Shown: piece after piece, positions 1 through 12,713 of the stretch
Position numbering within the stretch: the first letter of the stretch is position 1
Layout: every line of letters starts with the position of its first letter
Program-made: the position numbers and the translations under genes
The notes under the pieces: generated by a model
Told to the model about the DNA's origin: nothing
Seen by the model: only the letters and a program-made list of their open reading frames with translations
The model's database searches: none
NCBI GenBank assembly: GCA_002914845.1
Contig: JXTC01000055.1
Location: 944,162-1,008,161, forward strand
Length of the DNA: 64,000 nucleotides
Direction: 5' to 3'
Source: Trema orientale
Taxonomy: Eukaryota > Streptophyta > Magnoliopsida > Rosales > Cannabaceae

Positions 1-117
1 AATGGACCAGATTGGTACTTCGAGTCATTCCATCATAAACAACAGAGCCAACTCAAAGAATAAACCCGTGTCTCAAACACTAAATTGCAGAATCCTTTGA
101 GAATGAACGAAATTTAC

Positions 118-3009
118 CTGTACTTCCACAACAGAAGAAGCATTTAAAGAAGTCAATATTAATTGGATGTTGGTTGTCAAGTTCTTAACCTGCAAGAATG
201 AAGCCATAAAATCAAATTGATTCATGCAAGGACTTGAATACTGAAAGAGAGAGACGAATATAAAAAGAAAAAGTTGGATCAGTATGTGATATGGGAAGAA
301 TAAGTTGACTAATAATAAAATAGTAATGTTTCAAGATAACCAAGAGCGTAATACAAGAAATACACATGCAATAAAAGTAACGATAGATGGACCGTCCAAA
401 CAATCCAAACACAGAGATAATATTTGCTCAGCTCCTTCAATCTCCCTCGTGAGGTGAACAGTGTGGTCAGAACTTGGGCCACACAACAAACTAACAACCT
501 GGTTCTCACAAGCTTTCAAATTTGGGAAAGCATTGCAACCTAAAATATGCAAACATTACAGGTCTACAGCATCTGTTTTAAAGTTGAAACTTCAAGCATC
601 CTGACACCCCAAAGTTGTATTTAGTTTAATTCTTCATTTTTCATAGTCTCGGCAAAGCCCTTCACCCAGAAACACCCAACATATAAAAAGAGTTCCAAAG
701 TTTGAACTCATTAAAGACTCCTTTTAGGTAGTATTTACTCAAGTGGTTCATTGTTTCTTAAGCAACTGATATCTTGTAACCGAAACAATGTATACACGAA
801 CACAATAGAAATATACGAAGAAGCAAAGGTTGAAATACATCATAATATACGAAGAACCATTCAACCGCGAGGAGCTATAAGTAAAGAACTAACACTTGTT
901 TTAAAATAATCCAACACTAAAGGAAAACTCCCAACATGCATTGTTGAAATCAGAAGCATGATTGTCGTTTAGGGCAAAGAGGTTTGGCATCACTAATTGA
1001 CGAAACAAATTGAAACGGCACATCTTTGCATAGAAATTTGGAAATCATCTCACCCCTGCACGTAACTTGTGGAGTTTATCCCAAACCACAAACAAAATGA
1101 TACAGAAGAAATATTCACACTTCACAAACAAGTATGCCATGTGATTCAATGCCTAAGATAATCAACTAATATTCCTCTAGCACCTCATAAAAAGGCAAAG
1201 GTGCTAAATGCATTGCATAAAATAAGGAACTCAGACCATGTCATCTTCACATTGTTTACTGTCAAAAACAGGCAATGAAATTGCTTAGTCAACTATAGAG
1301 AACTTACTCGAGGAAAGCCCGCTATTAAGGATATGGGAACCCAGCCCTGTTCATCCATGTTTGACCGTAAAAAGTCGTCCTTGACCAAATTAGCTTCACT
1401 GCAACATTGATATATTAGTGAGCACTTAGCAGTCAATTGAGAAACATTACATAAAGAAGGGAAGTTTTAATCTAGCAAATAAATATATGATCAACGAAAA
1501 GAATCCAATGACACGAGTACCTGAAATAATAATCTATTTGATTAACTAACAAGGTAGGTAGTGAAGGTTCTGCAACAGGAAAGAACATTGCAGGAGGCGG
1601 AGGCGGAGGCGGAGGATGACCAATGTATGGTACAGGTCTGATCGGCTCATAAGGCAGTGTCGGCATATAAACAATGTCTGAAATGTAATAGCAACTTTAA
1701 ACTCATAATACTATGACAAGGACCAATATTTTTGTAAAAGAGATACTCACCTTGAAAACCCATGGGGTTCCCAAAGGGTCGAGCCATAAAGGGAGGGGCA
1801 CTGGGTGCTGCAGACCTTACAAAGCCCCTAAAAGGAGGAGCTCTCTGCGGCTGCATGTGGGGATCCCTTGCATTTGCAAAATTTCCACGATCCTGATCAC
1901 GCCTGCTGCCATAATTACCATGGTAGGCACCATCTCCATGAGGGTGGGAGCCAAAGTTCCCTCTGCGGGGAAAATTCCGGTGATCATTTACCGGATGTGA
2001 TTGAGAGACAAACCCAGCTGCTGGTCTAGGGCCGCGGAAAGAGCGGTCTCTTGGAGAATGGTCAGGCATTACATTCCCATAGGCATTTGGGGGTAATTGG
2101 ATGATAGGGTACNNNNTGCGTAAAGTTGCTATTTGCAGGCCCAACCCCAGTGCCGCCACCGCCACCACCACCGCCACGTTTCATGGATCTTTGCCGAGTT
2201 GGCAATGTATGGTTAGGGTTTGCATTGGCATTGGCATTAGCATTAGTATTAGTTTGTTTCCTGGGTGAATGAGTTTTAACAAGTCCCTATTATCAAACAC
2301 AAGAACATTCATATCATCAATTAAACCAATTTTCTTCCGATCACGATTAAAAATTGTGGGTTTTTTCTAAATTTCAATCTAAATCGTCATTGAAACCAAA
2401 AAACACGAAAAGGTTCGAAATTTACTCATTATGTCTTGAATCCCATTCCCTAAATCTTACTCGAAAGAGCTAAACTACTCAAAAACATCATAACCAAACC
2501 TGAGCATTGGAGACCGATCCATGAGTGACAGGCTTCGGAGATGAATCAGCAGCAGACTGTCTAGGCGAAGCCTTAGTGGACTCAGACAAAGCAGACAAAG
2601 CAGGCCAAGACTGATCGTCCATTACAGAACCAGCCTCAACGACGCCGTTTGAAAGCTTGTTCCAAACATGCTTCTGAGGCACAATGCTGTTACTCCCATT
2701 AGAGTTCTCAGCGGCGGCGGAATTATCCATCGTCAGCGGCGGCGGCAAAGAAGGGGGTGGGCCCGCCTTCGATGGGGAGCAATCGGAAAAAGGGATTTGC
2801 TCCGATACGGTGGGGCCCACCGACGACAGCGACGAGGGCGGAGATTGGTGTCCACCGCCGTGGATTGATTCCGGCTCACCTCGGACGACTTGGGCCCAGG
2901 GCGAGGGCAGGTTACGTCGCCGTAGGTGAGGACTGTCAACGCCGTCGCCGGAGAATTCAGGACCACGTGGAGAGTGGTGGTTGGATGAAGGATCGGCAGC
3001 CGGAGCCAT
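118..3009 (-). CDS. LARP1: La-related protein 1 (LARP1B/1C-like), 5' part, runs off the left edge
   Basis: RNA-binding translation/mRNA-stability factor of the LARP1 family, expected in the cytoplasm. Exons read on the minus strand: 3009-2500, 2286-1751, 1677-1521, 1398-1308 and 189-118; every junction is GT-AG and phase-consistent. Exon 1 starts at the ATG at 3009 and encodes an N-terminal region with an SPWAQVV-type motif. Exon 2 holds an Asn-Ala repeat, an eight-Gly run and an Arg/Gly-rich stretch. Exon 3 is proline-rich (PPPPPPPP) and opens the La motif (VNQIDYYF). Exon 4 continues it (EANLVKDDFLRSNMD, then GWVPISLIAGFPR) and exon 5 gives VKNLTTNIQLIL and VVEVQ. Later La-motif exons and the C-terminal DM15 region are outside the window. 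A four-base N run at 2113-2116 interrupts exon 2; the frame closes only if the true gap is a multiple of three. Family assignment is firm; the exact paralogue is inferred. Confidence 0.93.
2113..2116. other. Assembly gap (NNNN) inside LARP1 exon 2
   Basis: Four Ns. Before the gap the exon leaves two bases of a codon and after it one base is needed, so four bases break the frame while zero (or a multiple of three) restores it. Zero bases would make the interrupted codon CAG (Gln). Confidence 0.95.
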
Positions 3010-3015
3010 TCCCAA

Positions 3016-3024
3016 ATTAGGGTT
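3016..3024 (-). promoter_or_regulatory. Telo-box next to the LARP1 start codon
   Basis: On the minus strand the bases just upstream of the ATG read AAACCCTAA, a telo-box found in promoters and leaders of many plant genes for translation and RNA metabolism. Location is seen; function is inferred. Confidence 0.5.
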
Positions 3025-3225
3025 TTTGAGGTTCGGAGATCACAAAAAAAAAGGGATCCGTATACAATATTAATAATACTTAATTAAAAACAAAAGAACA
3101 ATAATAATATATAAACTATTAATTAATTTTATAATTGATTAGAGCAAGCAAAAAAGTTTAGGAATGAAAGAGATGATTAACACGAGAAAGGTCACAATGC
3201 ACAGATCTTTGAGGAAGAAGGAAAA

Positions 3226-3316
3226 ACAGCTCTCTCTCTCTCTCTCTCTCTCTCTCCCGGCCGCTCTCTTCCCTGCCTCTCTCTCCCTCCTCTCTCTTTC
3301 TCTCTCTCTTTCCTTC
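3226..3316. repeat. CT/GA microsatellite in LARP1 leader or promoter
   Basis: Near-continuous TC dinucleotides, broken by a short CCGGCCGC segment. On the LARP1 sense strand this is a GA repeat 200-300 bp upstream of the ATG, a usual place for GA-rich leaders or GAGA-type promoter elements in plants. Confidence 0.8.
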
Positions 3317-3360
3317 ACCACCCTCCTTGTGCGAAATTTGAAGGTTTTTTCTTTATAAAA

Positions 3361-5690
3361 CAAATATTTATATTTACCAAAATACCCTTTAAATATTTTC
3401 ACTCTGTTTACAGATATTTTCTCTTCCAAATTCAAAAACTCTGTAAAATTAAATAATCAAATTTGATTGTGATTAGAAATCATAATTTTTTTCATATTAA
3501 AATAGTGTTTGAATTTCATAGTAATTTGATTCATTTTGAATAATTAAATTCATTTAATTCAAAATAGATAAATTTTTAAATTTGACGATTAGCATGATAT
3601 TTAGTTATGTAAATTTAATTGTGATATGCTTATCATAATGATTATTTTACATGTTTCTCTGTTTGTGATAAATAAAAATATTGTTGACAGTAGTTTCAAA
3701 AATATTAATATTTTGTAATTTAAAATAAAATAAAATTATAGTATGTGTATATTTAACATTTTATTCATAATTATTCTTTTATATTCGTAATTCTAATGTT
3801 TTGTGATTATCTTTTTAGATATTGCTTATAATTATCCTTAACTATTATTTATTTATTTATTTTTGAATCATAACTACCTAGAATTTTAACCATACCATTT
3901 TTTTTTTCATTTCGTAAAAAAATATATGTATATATATGTGTGATGTTAAAATGTTAAATACCATATATTAATTATGAATAGACCAACGTATTAAAGATTT
4001 ATATAAGTTAATTGCTGGTGGTGTGAAAAAGAATTTGTAAGGGATCCTAACCACTTCGGATTACATAAGGGCTCTTGTGGACTTTGACTTTGGTTGCAAC
4101 TGGAAGAATCGTTTCCTCCTAATTAGTACCACTAGGTTGACTGTAATATAATACTTGAATAAATGGTTTTTATATCACTGTAGGTCCATTTGCATTTAGT
4201 CACAATACACACAAAACCTAAATTAATTAATTAAGAAAAAAGAGCAAGATCAGACTTTTTTTTTTCTTCTTTTTTTTTGGGATTGAAAAACAGTTGGTTT
4301 TTCCCTTCCGAGTATTCATTATCATTATCATTATCATTCTTTTTGCAAAAATAAATGCACCTTTGTATCAGATATTTTGAAAATGTAATTACCCTTAACA
4401 ATAACAGAAATAATGCAAGTGAGCTAGATTTTTTCTACCATTGACAATGCATCAATAAATAAGCTATAGCCATAAGAAAAGAACATGTATATTTTTTTTC
4501 CTTTTTGCTTAAAAGCATAATAACATATATTTGTGAAGCTTTTTTTTTTTCCCCTTTTTGCTTAAAAGCATAATAATATATATTTGTGAAGCTTTTTAAT
4601 GTTACAGTTAATTTATAAGAAATTTTGTTTTGAGGTATGAATTATCAGGATTAAAAATATGGATAATTCCATAAATAAGCCAGAATGAATAACAAAACAA
4701 TTTTTAAATCAAAGATCAGAGTTCAAGTTTCTCTACTCATATGTTTTTTTTTTAAAAAAAAATTAAAAAAAGAGTTTTCATAACAAGAAACTGTGTACGT
4801 GCAAAATATGTTAGATTTGTTGAATAAATTTTGACAATAGACTAAATAGAAATATTGCGTTTTGTTCTTTAAAAAATATAATGTTTCTCTCTCATTCCAG
4901 CTGTGCATTAAGGGAGAAGGGAACATTTGGCAAAACAGTCTCAAAGGGCCGGAACACGTGACGTGTCTCAATCGAAGGAAACGAAGGTATATACTTTTTT
5001 TTTTTCATCTTATTCGTAAATATTTATGAAAAAATAATATGTTTATCTACATGCATACACTGTTTATATTTTTCACGAGGGAAAAAAAAAAAAGCAAAAG
5101 GGAATTTGGGATAAAATTTATTTTGAAGATTAAAATTGTGGTTGATGTTTACGAGTTACGACTTACGGTTTTCAGCAACAGTTGTTTTTTGTATTTTTTG
5201 TATTTTTAAAAATTTAACAAATTACGGAGACATTATTCTTTATAATTAATTTTTTTTATAGAAAGAAATTGATCAAGAACGATAAAAAATGAGACTCAAA
5301 ATCATTCTTATTGAAGATCCAGTTAATTTTTATTTATTAGGAAAAAAGAACTGTTAGTTTTGTTACTTTAGAGCACAAACTTCAGTTGTTATACTTAGTT
5401 TAACACTCCTGAAAAACTGGTGACCACCTAACCAATTACTGAATTTAAGTAGAAAATTACCACTATTTTGGAGTGAAACTCAAAATAATGATTGTTCTCT
5501 GTACTCCAATAATTACCAGTTTTGGTATGCAAAATTACGAAACTAACCTTGTAGACACTTTGAAAAATTAAGATGGTTGAGGGGTTTATTGGATTTTCAA
5601 CCAAGTATTGTTGAGAAAAAAACAAACTATTGGTATAAATAATTAGTTGTGCATAAAAATGGTACTGGCTGTAATTTTTCAAATATTATA
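3361..5690. other. AT-rich intergenic DNA, no gene seen
   Basis: No reading frame here has codon structure or family resemblance. Contents are homopolymer runs, TA repeats near 3921-3940, an ATTATC triplet array near 4318-4336 and the short tandem duplication annotated at 4501-4596. Confidence 0.7.
4501..4596. repeat. 53-bp tandem duplication
   Basis: The segment CTTTTTGCTTAAAAGCATAA followed by a TATATTTGTGAAGC tail occurs at 4501-4543 and again at 4554-4596, separated by a T/C run. Two copies, nearly identical. Confidence 0.85.
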
Positions 5691-6412
5691 GCCCCATTTG
5701 TTTCAACCATTCTATTCTATTGGAATGAAAAATCCATTTGAATGAGTGTTTGTTTTAACAACTCCAGTTTTTCCATTCAAATGATCTTTTAGAATGTGTA
5801 TTTGTTTCAACAATTCAGTTTTTCTATTCAAATAGTCCATCAGAAAAATTAACCATTGGAATGGTTTTTTTGTGTCTTGAATGAGAATAGAGGGGGAGAG
5901 GTGTTTTTAAATGATCTATTCCAATGCTACTATTTTAATTACAACCCATTCTACTATTTTTTCTATTCAAATATCTCCCATTCCAATTATAACGGCCCCG
6001 TTTGTTTCGCCTATTTGAATGTGTGTACTTGAATGGAAATTGTGAAATGGGTTATAATTGGAATGGAAGACATTTGAATGGAAAAAATAGTGGAATGGGT
6101 TATAATTAGAATGTGAGTATTGGAATGGACCATTCAAAAACACCTCTTCCCCTCCATTCTCATCCAAGACACAAAAATCCATTCAAATAGTTGATGTGAC
6201 TGATGAACCATTTGAATGGAAAAACTAAATTATTGAAACAAACACTCATTCCAAAAGACCATTTGAATGAAAAATTTAGAGTTGTTGAAACAAACACCCA
6301 TTCAAATGGATTTTCCATTCCAATGGAATGGAATGGGCGAATCAAACGGCCCCAACACATTTCACAATTTCTATTTAAATACACACATTCAAATAGACGA
6401 ACCAAACGGGAC
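5691..6412. mobile_element. Large foldback element(s) with staggered inverted arms
   Basis: Arm A (about 5691-5990) is repeated as its reverse complement in 6050-6355. Segment L (5994-6049, starting GGCCCCGTTTGTTTC) is repeated inverted at 6356-6412. The order is A, L, A-inverted, L-inverted, so two terminal-inverted-repeat elements overlap. The ends (GCCCCATTTG, GGCCCCGTTTG) resemble Tourist/PIF-Harbinger-like MITE termini. No transposase frame is present and no target duplication is clear. The short reading frames inside are by-products of the repeats. Confidence 0.75.
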
Positions 6413-8262
6413 CATCTTTCTACGAGTTCTTATAATCCTGAGAGTAGTTATAGTATATGCCCCTTTATAATAATTTAATTTAGTATATGTCAATTTTTGT
6501 TAGGTAAATGGCCAATACGTTACTTACATTGGTTATATCAATTAATATATTGGATCCAATTCATATTATACTACATATAATATTTTTTTAATACTGAGTA
6601 AATCAGATTGTATACTAGATCCAGTTTATATATTAAAATATATATAAATATACATAATTTAGGGGGAAAAAAAAACTAAAAAAGGCACATATATTAAGGG
6701 TTATTATCATAAGGACTTTGGGTGTTTTAACTTTTAGCACAAAAAAAATCTTGAATTTCTAGTTATATAAATAAAAACAAAACATTGCATTCTTTTTTTT
6801 TAATTTCAGCCAAAAAAACAAAATTGAGTTTCTTTTTATATCAAATAAAATAGATTACAAAATCCGATCAAATTGGCTCTAAAATAGCGGTTTGACAGGA
6901 ATTAGCATATGAAATGAGTCAAATAATCCACTTTTCCTAGTGTCATGTACTATTGTGCGTGATATTCTTGTTGCTAAGCATCCTAACTTGGGACGAAAAT
7001 GATGTCTTTTTATATTAAGAATGTTGGTATCTTATAGTTGAAAAAAATAGTTCAAAAATATAAGACAACTAAGATTAGCCATGTTATATATTCAAATCAT
7101 TTTTTATTTTAATTTTTATTTATTGAACTAAAAGATGCTAACTTATTTAATATCATTTTCACTCGAAAAGGGATGTTTGGTAATGAGAATAACTTCACAG
7201 TCAGAAGCATAAAATAATATATATACCAAGGTCATATGAGTTATTTCGTGTACCTATTTGTCGCGTACTAATTTTTAATCAAATGGTTATTTTGAGCCTA
7301 ATTTTATTGGATCTCAAAATTCAAAGGTTTTATATGATATAACCATAAACCTAATATTTTTTTTTGCTATAATTAAACTTTTTTATTTTAATAACATCAT
7401 AAATCCAAAGTTTTTTCCTTTCGCTAAAATTAAAACATCCAAGTTTTTTTTTTAAACATATATAATAGCCACAATTATTACAACAAAGTCCCATTTTTAA
7501 AAATTATTATTATAACATACACGGCTGCCATAAGTATTATGATCACTGGGCCTGAGCTGGTTGGATAATAAAGAGGCAAAGAGGGAGAAATATGCTAGGG
7601 TTTTTTTTAACTAAATGGCCGAATTTTGGATCATAATTTACAATATGGTCATTTTTAAACACTGTTAAAAATGACTAAATTTTGAAAATTATTTATAAAA
7701 TGGCTATTTTTCATATTTACTGTATCAAAATATATGACTTATTTTTCAAAAATTGATTTATTTAAAAAAAATTAATTTACTTTTTTAAAAATTAATTTAC
7801 TTATAAAACATAGATCAACTGAAAAATGACTATTTATTAAAATAAATTTATAAACTGCTCATTTATTAAATCTGTGTAAAAAAAAAAGCCATTTTTTTAA
7901 ATTTATCTTAAAAAAGGGGATGGTAACCTTTGCCAAGAAGCTACAATGTGTGTGTATATATATGTATCTGGAAATTACAGTGGTCTTTGTTTTATACACC
8001 TGTTTTGAAAATATTTCAAGAGAGAAAAAAAAAAAAAAAGAACAATCTTCAGAAAGACCAGCTTTTGAAGCCCCAGTTAAGTAGGGTACTACATCCCTGA
8101 TTTGAATTTGAAAATCTTAAACTTTGTTTCAGTTTTGAAAAATGCTAACCCCGGTTGATGACTCTAGATTTTCCAACAATTGAAAAAGATTTTTTTTTAG
8201 GACTAATTACAATATTAGTGACTAGTATTATATTTATGACTTTTATAGGATCATAAATATTA
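6413..8262. other. AT-rich intergenic DNA
   Basis: No gene recognised. Around 7650-7900 there are degenerate repeats of the form 'aaaatggctatttttc', resembling similar AT-rich arrays elsewhere in the window. Confidence 0.65.
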
Positions 8263-8992
8263 TAGGGGTGTCAATTCGTGTCGACAGGTCGGGTTCGTGT
8301 CGGGTTGAAGTCTAATATATACATAAATTATGTCAACCCGAACCCGACCCGTGACCCGTCGTGTCAGAAAACCATCAACACTAACCCAACCCGCACCTAA
8401 AATGGGTTGACCCGAACCCGACCCGCACAAACCGCTTTGGTGAATAACAACATCCAACCCACAACCCGATTTTGACCCGTCAACTCGTTTTAACCCGCCA
8501 ACCCGCTATGACCTGTATTTTTTTACTTATATTTTCTTTTTCTAAGGCTATTATTGTCTCATTTTAAAATAAATAAATTAGGGGTAATTTATAAATATAA
8601 TTAATAACTTATAATCCCAAACACTTACATTGTACAAATTAAATATATCTATAATAATAGTCATAAACAAATTAAATAAAAAATATTTTTATAATTTAAT
8701 TATATATATATTTGTTGGCCGGTCAAACGGGTCAAGTTCGTGTCAAGAATTAATAACTTATAATCCCAAACACTTACATTGTACAAATTAAATATATCTA
8801 TAATAATAGTCATAAACAAATTAAATAAAAAATATTTTTATAATTTAATTATATATATTTGTTGGCGGGTCAAACGGGTCAAGTTCGTGTCAAGCGGGTT
8901 GACCCGAACCCGACCCGCACCCTTTTTCTTTAATCCTAACCCGCAAAAAATCGTGTCGTGTCGTCGTGTCGTAACCCGAATTGCCACCCCTA
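8263..8992. mobile_element. Non-autonomous hAT-like element with 16-bp TIRs
   Basis: The left end TAGGGGTGTCAATTCG and the right end, read as reverse complement (TAGGGGTGGCAATTCG), differ at one position. Both subterminal regions are rich in 'gacccgaacccgac' repeats, as in common plant hAT-type MITEs. No intact transposase frame. An 8-bp target duplication is not visible (flanks AAATATTA and ATGGCTAT). It contains the internal duplication at 8601-8898. Confidence 0.75.
8601..8898. repeat. 149-bp tandem duplication inside the hAT-like element
   Basis: A block beginning TTAATAACTTATAATCCC starts at 8601 and again at 8750; it ends in 'ggtcaaacgggtcaagttcg' in both copies. The copies are almost identical, so the duplication is young relative to the element. 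Confidence 0.9.
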
Positions 8993-11900
8993 ATGGCTAT
9001 TGCCCTCTAAAAAAATATATATTATGGCTATTGGTACTAATATTTTCCTTTTTTTTTTTGCTGGTAGAAATAGATGATAGATTGAAAAGGAAGGTCGCTA
9101 ACAGTGTGTGTCTTGAAAAAAAAATCTACGAAATACTCAAAGAAAGTCATTTGACCAAAAAAACTACTAGTTAGGTGCATTTCCCTATAAATTAGTGTAT
9201 TTGCAAATTTAATCGATAGGAAGCGTACATAAATACTCGTTTTCTTAAGCAAATTTTCATTAGCCGTTTTTATAACCTTGTTTTTTTCTTTCTTTTGAGA
9301 AATGAATACTATAAATATTTTATACGCACGAAATTTATATCGATAGCATACATTTCATAAATAAAGATTATACCAAAAAATCGATATATATTTTAAAATT
9401 TATATCGTAGATAAACGTAAACTATATGTAAAATTTTGAATTGTACATGTATACCATACATATTTTACCGATGAAATATATACCGAAAAGTGAGTATTTC
9501 TGAAGGGCGTTAGTAAAATTTAAGACCCAGGTACTGGGTATAAGTTTCTCTTAATGGACCCCAAGTCTTCAACCAACCAAACTTAATAGGACTAACCAGA
9601 CTTCTAAAATAAAAAGGGGCTTATAGAAATATGACCAAATTTTGGGTCTAATTTCAGTAAATGTCCCTTTGTCAAAAGTTATAGCAAAATGTCCGGTATA
9701 TATGCATATATACCAAGTGTAAAATTTTATATACCAAGTATAAAAAATTATATACCCAGTGCATTTCAGAACAGTAACTAAAATTGGTAGATATGTGTAT
9801 CTACCAAGTGTAAAAATACATCTACCTGGACATTTAGCTATAAAATTTTAAAAGTGGACATTTACTTAATCAAATTTAAAATTTTGGTCATCCATCTAAA
9901 TTTCTCAAATAAAAAACCCGGCCCAAAGTCTGAAAAATTGACAAATGGGCTAAATTTTTTTAAAAATCATGGATTCATATATAGATATATCATTTTCAAA
10001 ATTTATTTATAAAAATAACACTTTTCAAAAATATTTATAGAATAATACTTTTTCTTCAAAATTGCCTCTTGTCAACAGTTCTCGAGATAACCAATTGCGT
10101 TACTTGAGGTAACTTGACCGGTTACCTCAAGTACCTTACTAATGTGTAAGAAATGACATGTTTTTAACTATTTTTAAAAGTAGTATTTTTTTAAATAAAT
10201 CTAGGATTTTTCAAAAAAATTTAAAATCCAAGAATTTTTCTTTTGAAATTTTACTATTTAAAATCAAAATTTCCCTCTAAAATAGAAGCCTGATATCGGG
10301 CCTTGAGCCCAAACCGGAAAGATTTGACCAATGATCTTCTATTTTTCCTTTTTTTTTTTTTCAATTTTTTTGGGGGGTCACAATGACAGTAAAATGTCTA
10401 CAAGATACCAACATAATGTCGTCTTTGTAGTTTTCCTGCACACAATTCGTTGTGTTCCGCGGTAAAGATGGCTGTTTATGCCTAATTCTATTTTATTCTC
10501 TAATTGGTGTAACTTGCAAGCAACTAGTCCAACAGATTCATTATGGTCATCCATTTGGCATCTTTATCCACAAATTCCGTTTAAACAAAAGTCAGTAAAA
10601 TATGGCATGATCAGATTAAAGTATTAAACGAGATTCTTATTAATTTGACCAATTATTAGCCAATTTCGTATTGACGCAAATTAAGAGTAATACTCGTTTA
10701 GTCGTAACTGATTGGAGTTCCCTTACGGAGTCCGGATACGTGGAAAGTTTTAATATCTAATAAACAAATCAAACTATGGAAAAGTCCACACAACTGAGAT
10801 ACGCTGATCCTTTTGAGCAACTTCTCCTTAAGATACAAAAAGTGGGACCCTTAAAAAAGGTACTCTCAACGAAACCAAAATCATATAAATATATAATTGA
10901 TACAATTAAAATGAATTATTTAGAGCCTAGATCTTTCAAGATTTCTAGGAGCGAAAGCAACGGCTGTGTAATTAGCTAGAGTCTAGAAATTCTTATGGCT
11001 TAATTTGGATGTAAAGCAAGCATACTAAGCTAACAATTCATCCATATCCGGTTCTTGATGACTAAATGTTGAGCGTGTGATGTAATTAAAACGCGTGCGC
11101 AAATTAAAATCAATCATCTGCTTAAGATCAATTATAGCTACCGACCCCTCCCTTGATGGATTCTCTATACTAGTCTTTTTTGTTCCTGAATTTTGTCCTT
11201 TATTTAATTAATAATTAAAGGAGGTCGGTATCGAGTAGTAGGCTAAACTTTGGATTGTCCTGTTGGCAGAGAAATGAGCTTTAAAACTCGGTAACGTTAT
11301 AGGTAACTATAAAGGAAGAGCCTTCAAAAGTCAAAGCATACTAATTAAACCGTGAGGTAACGGAAATAATCTGCCTCACATAAGGTCCTAATATCATTAT
11401 TATTACTCTTTTTTTTTTTTCGGTCACATTATTAGTCATTTATTTAATAGAGTGAATCCACACTCCATATGACTCTATCTTGTTTTGTCTTTCCGCTTAT
11501 TTATTATGTTATTAGTCCTTTAATATAGAGTCACTAATAGCTCTCTCTTTTTTTCTTTTCCCATTGGAAAGTATCAAATTAAAAGTCCTCCAAAATTAGA
11601 AGCTAGCTAGTTCACAACTCGTAATATTACTTTTAATCTAAAACCTTCGTGGCAGAAAAAAAAAGGGTTAAAATATGAAATTTCGTCCATGCAATGCAAA
11701 AGATTAACGACTAAAATTAAGCACATTAAATATAGAAGGATCTATATAAATAAATTTCTGCAAGTATAAAACTCCTACAGCTATAGTTTTGCGCCGGAAA
11801 TGAACAAGAATTTTTAATGGCTTTATAGTTATTGCTTGACGCGGCCCTGACAAGCCTGTGGTAATTTCTTCAAAATCATCATTTGAATATAAAAATACAC

Positions 11901-12593
11901 ATATACATACATGTTCAGACGTGACAAACAGCCATTGCTTTTGTTGGCATGGACGTATAAATCACTTAATATAATCAATTACATTATTAATAACCCAATG
12001 CTTTATAAAACATGTGGTTCAAATAGTAGCATAAATAAAACGTGTATTCAAGTTTTTTTTTCTTCGTTGAACTGAACAAAACGTGTTGATTAAGCTAGCA
12101 ATCATTTTAATTATGTTGTATTTGGTATAAACTTTCAAGTCTAATTTAAAACACAAGGCAGACACTAATAGAGAAATATCATCACTTACCTAAAAAGGAA
12201 CAAATGAGGAAATAGGAAAAAAACAGTTAGGCTATTCTCTTTTATCTTTCATTATTATTATCGCTGTTTTTATTTTTAACAATTTTTTTCACAGATCAAT
12301 ATATATGGGATGAGGAACTTCAAGTATTCGAGTAATTAAGCGCAATAACACAACACATCGCCTGCCTTTCCTGCCATAACGTTTTGTGATATATATATAT
12401 ATATATGTAAAAATAGCAACCCATTTACACACCACGTACGAAGACACACCGTGTGAGAGACGTTAACGTGTTACAAAAGAAAGAAAAGCCAGAAACTAAT
12501 GAAGCGCTACTGCTAAATGCATGCCAACTGGGCTTTCTTCTGAGTTTTCTTTTAACTCCTCTCCAAGCCAAAAACAAAGTTATATAACTACTC
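8993..12593. other. AT-rich intergenic DNA upstream of the UPF0496 gene
   Basis: No supported gene. A 67-codon frame at 10776-10979 has no recognisable motif or gene context and is not called. The last part (about 12300-12593) is presumably promoter of the downstream gene and includes a TA microsatellite near 12391-12406. Confidence 0.6.
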
Positions 12594-12601
12594 TATATAT
12601 A
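12594..12601 (+). promoter_or_regulatory. TATA box of the UPF0496 gene
   Basis: TATATATA lies 113 bp upstream of the ATG at 12714, in a C/T-rich leader context, a typical plant core-promoter distance. Confidence 0.6.
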
Positions 12602-12713
12602 CCTTCTAACCGGCTTCTTTTGCTCCATTTTTGGGAGGAAAACCCCAAGACCATATTTTCTCTCTTAATTTCTTCTAACTAGCTTGGATATAATAAAGTT
12701 TCTTTGATCAACT

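Noticed and set aside
1647-2177. Long frame starting at 2177 on the minus strand
   Set aside because: Its first 20 residues are the wrong frame of LARP1 exon 2, produced by the NNNN run; the rest is genuine LARP1.
3139-3435. 98-codon frame rich in Arg-Glu
   Set aside because: It is a translation of the CT/GA microsatellite.
5967-6478. Several overlapping frames of 67-91 codons on both strands
   Set aside because: All lie in the inverted-repeat element and mirror each other; they are repeat by-products.
8260-8457. 65-codon frame on the minus strand (and 8779-9174 on the plus strand)
   Set aside because: Both are translations of the 'gacccgaacccgac' repeats of the hAT-like element.
10776-10979. 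67-codon open frame starting MEKSTQLRYADPF
   Set aside because: No family resemblance, no promoter or splice context, and the length is unremarkable in AT-rich DNA.
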